This document shows, piece by piece, positions 1 to 5,251 of a stretch of 6,940 bases of DNA. Each line of letters begins with the position of its first letter. The stretch's first letter is position 1. This stretch comes from CAYNYF01 sp964401385 (GTDB taxonomy: Bacteria > Planctomycetota > Phycisphaerae > SM23-33): the NCBI GenBank assembly GCA_964401385.1, contig CAYNYF010000126.1, positions 1-6,940 on the forward strand. The letters are read 5' to 3'. The notes beneath the pieces were generated by a model. The model was not told where the DNA came from, searched no databases, and worked only from the letters and a program-made list of their open reading frames with translations. Position numbers and translations under genes: made by a program.

Positions 1-374
1 TCCAGCGCTTCCGAGCGGCTGAAGTTGGTGATGGAGAAGTCGCCGAGCGGCCCCTGCGCGCCGGTGATCGTCCGCTTCTGGTCCAGCACGGCCAGGGCGA
101 CTGTGGCGGCGGTCAGGAAGGCCGTCTTGATGGCCTCGAAGACCGCGTCGCCCGGCTTCCAGACCATCTGGAACTCGACGGTGCACTCCCGCAGCGTCGG
201 GGCGGTGGCCCGCCAGCCGGAGTTGCCGCGGGTGGTGATGTCCGCTTCGCCCGCTTCCAGCGAGAGCGTCACGTCGCGGACGTTGTCCACCTCGGTCATC
301 AGGCTCGGATCGGTCTCGCCGGCCGTGCCCTGGTAGAGCCCGGCATTCATCCCGAGTACATAGGTCGTAGGCAT
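1..374 (-). CDS. Major tail tube protein (N-terminal part, cut by window edge)
   Basis: The ATG at 374 opens a frame that runs off the left edge after 124 complete codons. It reads MPTTYVLGMNAGLYQG, then EVDNVRDVTLSLEAGEADIT (28-47), TRGNSGWRATAPTLRECTVE (48-67), FQMVWKPGDAVFEAIKTAFL, then a VLDQ strand and GPLGDFSITNFSRSEALE. The pattern of an N-terminal Y-G-x-G-LY strand, the V.DVTL.LEAGEADITTRG motif, a conserved GWRA turn, then F.M.W...D..F..I, matches phage tail tube proteins, whose hexameric rings stack to form the tail channel. GGGAGG (387-382) lies seven bases before the ATG, 15 bases after the gp10-like stop. The C-terminal part is outside the window. Conserved-block recognition is good, but the exact subfamily is not determined. 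Confidence 0.82.
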   Translation of the reverse strand, partial: MPTTYVLGMNAGLYQGTAGETDPSLMTEVDNVRDVTLSLEAGEADITTRGNSGWRATAPTLRECTVEFQMVWKPGDAVFEAIKTAFLTAATVALAVLDQKRTITGAQGPLGDFSITNFSRSEAL

Positions 375-389
375 GGTCTCGCCTCCCTG

Positions 390-827
390 CTACTTCACGC
401 TGTCTCGCCACATGGCGGGCAGCTTGGGTTTCTCCTGCTCGAAGGCCGGGCCCATGTACGGCCGGGCCGCTATCCGAATCCGCCGCTTCCGCCGTTGGCG
501 CCGCAGGCCCTCGACGACCGTGGATGTCCCGCCGTACTCCAGCGCGGCCGGCGCGTCGCCGACCTTCTGATTCAGCCGCATCGGGCCGATGACCACGCTG
601 CGGCGGCCGCGGTCGTAGCCGAAGAAGATGAACCGCTTCAGCAGGCCCGTGTGCGAACTCGGCGGCTCGCCCGGCGCGCTGGTCCGCTTCCGCGTGCGGA
701 TGCTGTGCCTGGCGGCCGTGCGGACGAACGCGCCGAACTTACTGAGCACGCGCCGGGTCCCGGCGTCGGTCTTTCTCCGGACCTTGTCGCGGTCGAAGAA
801 CATCTGCTTGGTCACCATGCCGATCAC
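390..827 (-). CDS. HK97 gp10-like neck / tail-completion protein
   Basis: This 145-residue, strongly basic protein has the layout of the HK97 gp10 family, which links connector and tail. An N-terminal Lys/Arg-rich helix (RDKVRRKTDAGTRRVLSKFG, 13-32) leads to RTAARHSIR. The family-like block SAPGEPPSSHTGLLKRFIFF (50-69) follows, then a VVIGP strand (78-82), LEYGGTS (96-102) and the near-terminal IAARPYMGPAFEQE (118-131). The SAPGEPP...TG.L...I, VVGP, E.G and ARP(F/Y)M.PA order is typical. A run RRQRRKRRIR (109-118) adds a strong positive patch. The GTG at 827 overlaps the previous stop by four bases with AGGAG (843-839) upstream. An ATG three codons later (818) is the alternative start. Position just before the tail tube gene agrees with the call. 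Confidence 0.75.
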   Translation of the reverse strand: MIGMVTKQMFFDRDKVRRKTDAGTRRVLSKFGAFVRTAARHSIRTRKRTSAPGEPPSSHTGLLKRFIFFGYDRGRRSVVIGPMRLNQKVGDAPAALEYGGTSTVVEGLRRQRRKRRIRIAARPYMGPAFEQEKPKLPAMWRDSVK

Positions 828-1129
828 GGCAGTGTCATCTCCTGGGCGACGGCGAGAAGCTGCTTCGCCCGGTCCACCACCTGCTGCTTGCTCAGGCCGG
901 CCAGTTCCGCCGCGGCCAGCAGCAGCGTTCCGATCGGGAGCCGGTCGAAGTCCTCCAAGGCGGGAGGCTTCGGCTCTATCGGCGGCGTGACCGGCGCCAG
1001 GGCCAGCGGCTCGTCGGTCTCTATCCGGGCCGGGCCGCGGACGATCCCGCGCAGGCGGCCCGTGGCCGTCCGCACGGCCACGGCACCCGTTCCCGCCAAC
1101 ATCTCCGCGGTGATCTTGTAGACGGCCAT
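824..1129 (-). CDS. Hypothetical phage protein, connector region
   Basis: This 101-residue protein matches no family I recognise. Residues 1-36 look like two or three beta strands (MAVYKITAEMLAGTGAVAVR, then GRLRGIVRGPARIET). Residues 40-57 are Pro-rich (LALAPVTPPIEPKPPALE). Residues 58-98 form a helical region (DRLPIGTLLLAAAELAGLSK, then QQVVDRAKQLLAVAQEM). A small N-terminal beta unit joined by a proline hinge to a C-terminal helical pair suggests an adaptor that bridges two partners, but this is only a structural impression. The ATG overlaps the previous stop (TGATG) and has GGGAGG (1142-1137) seven bases upstream. The stop overlaps the next gene's GTG by four bases. The reading is secure as a gene because of the chained overlaps and codon use. 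Confidence 0.7.
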   Translation of the reverse strand: MAVYKITAEMLAGTGAVAVRTATGRLRGIVRGPARIETDEPLALAPVTPPIEPKPPALEDFDRLPIGTLLLAAAELAGLSKQQVVDRAKQLLAVAQEMTLP

Positions 1130-2043
1130 CAGAGGACCTCCCTGACCACGAGGATGCCGTCAGAGCCCGCGCCGCCGTTGCCGCCGGTACCGTTGCCGGC
1201 CCCGCCCATGCCGCCGGCCTTCAGGACGGTGACGCCCTCGTCCTCGAAGCGGTGGCACAGGATCGTCAGGCAGCCCCCGCCGGCTCCGCCTCCACCCCCG
1301 CCGCCGCTCTGACTGGCAGCCGTACCGTCATCGCCACGAACGTCGATAGCCGCCGTCGCCCGGAGGACCACGCGCGGGGCAATCAGGATGACCAGCCCCC
1401 CGGCGTTGCCGCCCGCGGCCGCGGTGTAGACCTGATCGTCCCGCCCGCCGGCGCCGCCTCCGCAGCCGACGGCAAAGAGGCCGAGCTCTGGCACGATGCA
1501 GTCGGCCAGGTCCACGCCGCCGACGATCACCGTGTCGCCGTCCTTGCCGTTCTTGCTGGCGTCGGTCCCGCCGGCCACGTACGAGCTGGTGAAGACGCCG
1601 CCGTAGACCAGCGCGCCGCTGCTCTTGGCCGCGTAGAGGTGGCAGGAGTAGCCGTTCGCGGCGGTGCCGTCGCCGCCACCGCCGCCGGGGATCGGCACGG
1701 CGTGAATCCAGCTCTCGTAGACGGTGTCCGCGCCGCCGTTCAAGTCAACGGGGCCGAAAGAGGCCCGGGTGCCGTACTCCCAACTGCCCGTACCCCCGGA
1801 GTAGTAGCTGCCCGTCCGGCCCACGCCCTTGGCGTTGATCTGCCCGGCGATCTCCAGCACGCTCCGGGCCCGGACGATCAGCGGGCCCTTGTCGGTGGTG
1901 GGGGCGTTGACCGTAGCGCCGGCGGCGATGGTCAGCCGGTCGTAGTCGTTGAACGGGCCCCAGTCGTGCGGCCCGCCCTCGATGGTCGCGTTGGGTCCGC
2001 CCACGCCAAAGAGGAAGTCGGCCTGTGGCGCTCGGTACGGCAC
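1129..2043 (-). CDS. Polyglycine / beta-repeat protein, possible virion fibre or adhesin
   Basis: This 304-residue protein has no signal peptide or membrane helix. After PYRAPQADFLFGVGG it carries beta segments (DRLTIAAGATVNAPTT, 35-50) and three similar modules of the form small-small-hydrophobic strand-turn-strand-Gly: GPLIVRARSVLEIAGQINAK (53-72), GGLVILIAPRVVLRATAAID (215-234) and GGCLTILCHRFEDEGVTVLK (256-275). Glycine-dense stretches lie at 119-124, 194-200, 211-216, 247-257 and 277-295, and it ends ILVVREVL. Glycine-rich modules of this style occur in phage adhesins, where polyglycine helices pack in a sandwich, and in bacterial surface proteins. A fibre or receptor-binding role is therefore plausible but unproven. 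The GTG at 2043 overlaps the previous stop and has GGGAGG nine bases upstream. The longer ATG reading at 2133 adds an Arg/His-rich leader encoded over the previous gene and is unlikely. Confidence 0.75.
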   Translation of the reverse strand: MPYRAPQADFLFGVGGPNATIEGGPHDWGPFNDYDRLTIAAGATVNAPTTDKGPLIVRARSVLEIAGQINAKGVGRTGSYYSGGTGSWEYGTRASFGPVDLNGGADTVYESWIHAVPIPGGGGGDGTAANGYSCHLYAAKSSGALVYGGVFTSSYVAGGTDASKNGKDGDTVIVGGVDLADCIVPELGLFAVGCGGGAGGRDDQVYTAAAGGNAGGLVILIAPRVVLRATAAIDVRGDDGTAASQSGGGGGGGAGGGCLTILCHRFEDEGVTVLKAGGMGGAGNGTGGNGGAGSDGILVVREVL

Positions 2044-2058
2044 TACCAGGTACCTCCC
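2041..2058 (-). promoter_or_regulatory. Ribosome binding site deciding the GTG start of the polyglycine protein
   Basis: GGGAGG (2058-2053) lies nine bases before GTG (2043-2041), and that GTG shares one base with the TAG stop of the preceding gene. This makes coupled re-initiation likely and argues against the upstream ATG at 2133, which lies inside the preceding gene. Confidence 0.6.
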
Positions 2059-2297
2059 ACGATGGTGACGGTGTCTCCCACAGTGCCCTTGACCTCGATC
2101 TCGGCCAGGTTGACGCTGCGGAACTCGTGCCACTCACCCGGCTTCCACGGCACGTCCGAGCCGTCGTCGCCCTTGAACAGCACGTCGGCGGCGTTGCCCG
2201 GCGGGCAGGAGACGGTCACCGAACCCACCAGGCCGGTGCTCACCAGCGGCTGGTAGCTCGCCGTAACCTCGACCTTTCGCATGATGACGTTGTTCAT
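2043..2297 (-). CDS. Small beta-rich structural protein, function unknown
   Basis: This 84-residue protein is predicted almost entirely as beta strands: MRKVEVTASYQPL, then GSVTVSCPPGNAADVLFKG, then KPGEWHEFRSVNLAEIEVKG, then GDTVTIVGGTW. The spacing suggests a small beta sandwich or jelly roll. The final VKGTVGDTVTIVGGTW looks like the last strands of such a fold. There is no signal peptide or membrane segment. The ATG lies two bases after the previous stop, with AGGTGG (2310-2305) seven bases upstream, and its own stop overlaps the start of the polyglycine protein gene (TAGTG). The tight coupling suggests the two act together, for example as the base and shaft of a surface fibre; that is inference. 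No family was recognised. Confidence 0.7.
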   Translation of the reverse strand: MNNVIMRKVEVTASYQPLVSTGLVGSVTVSCPPGNAADVLFKGDDGSDVPWKPGEWHEFRSVNLAEIEVKGTVGDTVTIVGGTW

Positions 2298-2299
2298 GG

Positions 2300-2722
2300 C
2301 TATCCCACCTGCCGGAAGGTCAGCGTGACCACGCCGGTGAACTGCCGGAGCTGCTCCAGGTGCTCGGTGGAGTAGACCGGGGCGTGCTCCGTGCGGACCC
2401 ACAGGGCGTTGCCGACCTGGCGCTTGGCGCGGAAGTGCTCGGCGATCTCCTCGGCCAGGTCCATCAGCGCGTCGATCTCGGCGTTCTCGGCCGTCTGGAG
2501 CTTCTTCTGCACGCCCACGTCGATCTGCACTTCCTGACGGGCACGGCTGCGGTCCTGTACCTCGACGGCCACGCCCTTTGGCACGACCGTCACGTGCAGC
2601 TCGGCCATCTCCGGCAGCTCGAACCGAGGCATGTACGCCCGCTCAGCCGTGAACTCCTGGCTGAACGTGGCGGCGTTCAGCTCGGCGACCACGGCCTCTG
2701 CGATGTCGATCAGAACGGACAC
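2300..2722 (-). CDS. Probable tail-terminator / minor tail-type protein
   Basis: This 140-residue protein has no membrane segment. It starts with an amphipathic helix (LIDIAEAVVAELNAA, 4-18). A beta region follows (LHVTVVPKGVAVEV at 42-55, then QEVQIDVGVQKKLQ at 63-76), then an acidic helix (IDALMDLAEEIAEHF, 83-97). The end is VVTLTFRQVG. A helix, an edge strand set and a helix followed by VTLTF-type strands at 130-150 residues resembles the tail terminator and tail completion proteins (lambda gpU style) found shortly before the tail tube gene. No named family was recognised with certainty. The GTG start at 2722 lies one base after the previous stop and has GGAGG (2732-2728) five bases upstream, so translation is coupled. 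Confidence 0.55.
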   Translation of the reverse strand: MSVLIDIAEAVVAELNAATFSQEFTAERAYMPRFELPEMAELHVTVVPKGVAVEVQDRSRARQEVQIDVGVQKKLQTAENAEIDALMDLAEEIAEHFRAKRQVGNALWVRTEHAPVYSTEHLEQLRQFTGVVTLTFRQVG

Positions 2723-2723
2723 G

Positions 2724-2957
2724 TCAGCCTCCGAAGATTCGCTGCCAGACAGCCGAGCCGGCGAGCGTCACCGCCGAGCCGACGATGATCCAGATCAGCT
2801 TCGTCCGGGACTTCTCCGACGCCTCCAGCCGGTCGAGGCGAAGTTGCACGCCCGGCCGGCCGTTGCCTCGAATCGCCTCGTCGAGGCGGTCCAACTTGGC
2901 GTGGACAGCCGCGAACTCGCCTTTGCAGATTCGCTCGTACTGTTCGCTGCCGCACAT
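2724..2957 (-). CDS. Small coiled-coil protein with one C-terminal membrane helix, function unknown
   Basis: This 77-residue protein begins CGSEQYERICKGEF, with two Cys at 2 and 11. It continues as a charged, heptad-like helix interrupted by GNGRPG (31-36): HAKLDRLDEAIR, then LRLDRLEASEKSRTK. It ends in one hydrophobic segment (about 54-71, LIWIIVGSAVTLAGSAVW) and QRIFGG. The layout of coiled coil, then helix, then short tail resembles XhlA-type phage membrane proteins, which assist holins. A membrane protein among connector genes is unusual, however, so a role in lysis, DNA entry or virion structure is open. The ATG overlaps the previous stop (TAATG), and GAGGAAGAGG lies just upstream. A longer reading from 3029 would overlap the preceding gene heavily and is not favoured. 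Confidence 0.75.
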   Translation of the reverse strand: MCGSEQYERICKGEFAAVHAKLDRLDEAIRGNGRPGVQLRLDRLEASEKSRTKLIWIIVGSAVTLAGSAVWQRIFGG

Positions 2958-3340
2958 TAGGCCTCTTCCTCGTCCACCTGCTTGGCGTGGATCCGCCACG
3001 CCTTGCCGTACGGGTCGGCCGGGCGGCAATGCCCGGCGCCACCTAGGTCCATCACCTCAAAGACCAGCACCTTCTCGCCGCTTGTCACCCGGATGCGGTC
3101 GCCCGGCTGGGGCTTCGCCACCTGCCCTCCCAGGACCAGCGCCTCGGCCGAGACGATGAAGTCCGTCGCCTTGGCCTGCACCGTCGCGCCGGCGTCGTCG
3201 GTGACCTCGTAGGTGGTGGTGCCCAGCGTGGCCAACAGCTCGACCGAGTCGGCGCCGCGGCTGTAGGTGACCAAGCGCGACATGTGCCTGACGCGCTGGT
3301 CGTCCAGCCAGGAGGCGGCCTGTTCGAGCAGGTCGGTCAA
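2957..3340 (-). CDS. Probable head-closure / head-tail joining protein
   Basis: This 127-residue soluble protein has a short N-terminal helix (LLEQAASWLDDQRVRHM, about 4-20) and then a beta-rich body. The segment KPQPGDRIRVTSGEKVLVFEV (about 76-96) has the PxxGD(R/T)I pattern common in small beta-barrel head-completion proteins such as the lambda FII and SPP1 gp16 types. GKAWRIHAKQVDEEEA forms the end. The role would be to close the portal channel and dock the tail; this is inferred from fold style and from position two genes after the capsid gene. The start is a TTG at 3340, three bases after the cement stop, with GGAG (3353-3350) nine bases upstream. The next in-frame ATG (codon 20, before SRLVTY) would remove the helix and is less likely. 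The exact family is not certain. Confidence 0.6.
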   Translation of the reverse strand: MTDLLEQAASWLDDQRVRHMSRLVTYSRGADSVELLATLGTTTYEVTDDAGATVQAKATDFIVSAEALVLGGQVAKPQPGDRIRVTSGEKVLVFEVMDLGGAGHCRPADPYGKAWRIHAKQVDEEEA

Positions 3341-3343
3341 GGA

Positions 3344-3685
3344 CTACTGCTCCAGCCGCACCCGCACGGTCGTGTCGTCGTCGCCGGCGGCCTTGACCGT
3401 CTTGCCCAGGTACTTGTTGGCGCCCGACTCGTCGTCGGTCTTGGCGACCTGGTCGGCCACGTCCCAATACACCTGCGACCCGACCGCAATGGCCTCGCTG
3501 ACGCCGGCGGTCTTGGGGAGGTCGAAGACGCCCGCCACGGCCAGGGATCCCAGCGCGTTGGCCGCGATCGGGGTCCGGGCCACGCCGATCAGGTCGGCTT
3601 GGACCACGACGTCGCCGGCGGCGACCGCCGAGCCGGGGGTATAGTCGATGCTGCTTCCGTCATGCACGAAGGTTGCGGTTGCCAT
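3344..3685 (-). CDS. DUF2190-type capsid cement (decoration) protein
   Basis: This 113-residue protein is probably the capsid-stabilising decoration protein bound to the outside of the shell, the role gpD plays in lambda. It has the composition and pattern of the DUF2190 family: an N-terminal strand with SIDYTPGSAVAAGDVV (about 12-27), then LIGVARTPIAANALGSLAV (32-50), GVFDLPKT (52-59), a VGSQVYWD segment (68-75), and a final strand VRVRLEQ. It is mostly beta with no membrane segment, and its length is normal for the family. The ATG at 3685 has AGGAG (3699-3695) nine bases upstream. It follows the capsid gene directly, the usual place for a cement gene, and is the only gene here separated from its upstream neighbour by more than 20 bases. 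Confidence 0.85.
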   Translation of the reverse strand: MATATFVHDGSSIDYTPGSAVAAGDVVVQADLIGVARTPIAANALGSLAVAGVFDLPKTAGVSEAIAVGSQVYWDVADQVAKTDDESGANKYLGKTVKAAGDDDTTVRVRLEQ

Positions 3686-3707
3686 GTTGCTTAGCTCCTG
3701 TCGGAAA

Positions 3708-3721
3708 GAGGCTTACGCCTC
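3708..3721 (-). promoter_or_regulatory. Small GNRA-loop hairpin at the capsid gene stop codon
   Basis: In the RNA sense, GAGGC, loop GTAA, GCCTC forms a perfect five-base-pair stem with a GNRA-type tetraloop, followed by TTTCC. The loop contains the TAA stop of the capsid gene. It lies at the 27-base gap between capsid and cement genes, upstream of the cement ribosome site. The stem is short and has only three U's after it, so it is a weak candidate for an attenuator or an RNA-end stabiliser. It could be chance. Confidence 0.35.
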
Positions 3722-5251
3722 GCCCTTGCTCTTCACGCCGCCCTTGGGATCCTGCAGATTCACGCCGAAGTCGTGGTAGCCCCGCATCTGAACCCCGAGG
3801 ACGTTGAAATCCGCCTCCGCCGTCTCGATGGTCGGAGACTCCTGGCCGTTGAGGAACGCCACCTCGATCACCGGCAGGTCGGTCGGGTCGGCCAGCAGGT
3901 ACCAGGCCTTCTCGCTGTTGCCGGTGTAGCTGGAGTTGGACAGATACCGGCTGACCTCGGCCCGGAACTTGCCCTGGTGGGGGTTCGCCACGGGGTACTT
4001 GGTGCTGGCCGTGGTGTCCCTGATCTCCACGCTCTTGAAGAGCTGCGTCGCCATCGCCGACAGCGCCGTCGGCACCAGCATGACCTGCGGCATGATCCCG
4101 ATGGGCTTGCCGTCGGAATCTACCTGGTCCATGAAGGCCTTCTCGGCCTTGGACAGGCCGTCGATGCTCAGGACCGTGTCGGTGCCAGTCAGGTAGTTCT
4201 TGTTGCCGGACGTGAAGAACGAGCCATTGTTCAGGAAGACGGTCCAGAAGATGTCGTTGATCTTCAGACCCGACCCGCGTCCCAGCTTTCGCGGCACCGT
4301 CGTAATGGCGCCGAGGTCGTCGTTGATGATGTCCCGCCGGTCGATGGCCAGCATCAGGCCGTAAGTGTCGGCCTTGTTGGTGTAGCTTTCCTCACCCAAC
4401 GTCCCGTGCTTCAGCTCCCCACCGGGCGCCACGACCTCGTACTGGTCGCGCCCGATCAGCCGGTAGGACGTCACCGTCTTGAAGTCGCTGACGTTGCGGA
4501 CGGCGCAGATGTTCCGCCAGACCCGCTCGACGCTGAAGAACCCCTCCAGCAGGAACTTGTTGGCCACGTTGGAGAGGATGCCGCCGATGTCGATGGTGGA
4601 CATCCCCGCCGCCTGGAGGTTCAGACCGAAGGCGAAGCGCAGGACTTCCCGGCTGTTGCGGAAGTTCCTTCCCTCGTAGCCGTTGGCCCAGGCCGCCTCC
4701 AGGAGCAGCTCCTGGAGCCCGATCCCGCCGCGGAAGCGCTTGTCGGCGGCGTCCACGGCCTGCTCGCCGTGGGTGTCGACCACGGCATCGCCCTTGACCC
4801 CGCCGGTGAGCATGCACGCGGCCTCCAGGACCGCCCCGGTCATGGTGCTATCCGGTACGTGTGCGGCCGGCGCCTTCGGCCGGTCGGCGCGGAGGACCTC
4901 CAGTTCCGTGCGGGTCACGTCCCAGCCCGTGGCGATAGCCTTGGCCGCGATGTCGGCGTGGGTGTCCCCGCAGACCTTCCGCACCGCCGCGATCCGCTCC
5001 TGCTCGGCCGCTGCCTTGGCGCGCATGTCGGCCACCGGGTCAACCGTGATGCCCGCGTCGGGCGCACTCCCGGCGGCTGCCGCGGCTTGAACGGCAGGGG
5101 CAGGGGTCCCCGGCCGCGATCCATCGCGGCTGGGGGTGCCCGCGGGGGCCTCCTTGCCCTCCGGCGCCTGCCCCTGCACCTTCGGGGCGTCCTTGCCCTT
5201 GGCCGCGGTCTTCTCGACGGTCTGTTCCTGCTTGTTCTCGGTACCTTCCAT
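3713..5251 (-). CDS. Nested in-frame product: scaffold-like region plus major capsid protein without protease (predicted internal start)
   Basis: An in-frame ATG at codon 242 of the protease-capsid fusion is preceded by AAGGAG with nine bases between. It falls directly after the protease domain ends and before the Lys/Glu-rich segment MEGTENKQEQTVEKTAAKG. Initiation here would give a 512-residue protein made of linker, helical delta-like region and capsid domain. In lambda, the scaffold Nu3 starts in frame inside protease gene C, so a nested start at this kind of boundary has precedent. It would supply many protease-free capsid subunits per protease copy, which a plain fusion cannot do. The ribosome site and position are seen directly. 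Production of the protein is inferred. Confidence 0.6.
   Translation of the reverse strand: MEGTENKQEQTVEKTAAKGKDAPKVQGQAPEGKEAPAGTPSRDGSRPGTPAPAVQAAAAAGSAPDAGITVDPVADMRAKAAAEQERIAAVRKVCGDTHADIAAKAIATGWDVTRTELEVLRADRPKAPAAHVPDSTMTGAVLEAACMLTGGVKGDAVVDTHGEQAVDAADKRFRGGIGLQELLLEAAWANGYEGRNFRNSREVLRFAFGLNLQAAGMSTIDIGGILSNVANKFLLEGFFSVERVWRNICAVRNVSDFKTVTSYRLIGRDQYEVVAPGGELKHGTLGEESYTNKADTYGLMLAIDRRDIINDDLGAITTVPRKLGRGSGLKINDIFWTVFLNNGSFFTSGNKNYLTGTDTVLSIDGLSKAEKAFMDQVDSDGKPIGIMPQVMLVPTALSAMATQLFKSVEIRDTTASTKYPVANPHQGKFRAEVSRYLSNSSYTGNSEKAWYLLADPTDLPVIEVAFLNGQESPTIETAEADFNVLGVQMRGYHDFGVNLQDPKGGVKSKGEA

Noticed and set aside
495..1121. 208-codon plus-strand open frame over the gp10-like and 101-residue genes
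   Set aside because: It spans two well-supported minus-strand genes, and its Ala/Arg/Pro/Ser-rich product has no recognisable motif.
1273..1310. GC-only repetitive DNA stretch (cc/gc runs) that looked like a simple repeat
   Set aside because: It is explained by glycine codons of the polyglycine protein; no tandem DNA unit with fixed period was seen.
2044..2133. N-terminal extension of the polyglycine protein to an upstream ATG
   Set aside because: The extra 30 residues are Arg/His/Gly-rich and encoded entirely over the preceding gene; the GTG at 2043 has a good ribosome site and a stop/start overlap.
1252..2256. 334-codon open frame on the plus strand opposite the polyglycine protein gene
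   Set aside because: Codon-bias shadow. The product is low-complexity Ala/Val/Gly/Arg, and the frame crosses the boundary between two minus-strand genes with no ribosome site or neighbours on its strand.
2724..2957. Firm naming of the small membrane protein as XhlA or a holin
   Set aside because: Only the general layout matches; no diagnostic motif was seen, and no endolysin or holin partner is in the window.
3057..3467. Minus-strand 136-codon frame across the cement and head-closure genes
   Set aside because: It overlaps two supported genes in another frame and gives an Arg/Gly-rich product without structure.
4392..4817. Second minus-strand open frame inside the capsid region
   Set aside because: Out-of-frame overlap with the capsid domain; Arg/Gly-rich product typical of a shifted GC-rich frame.
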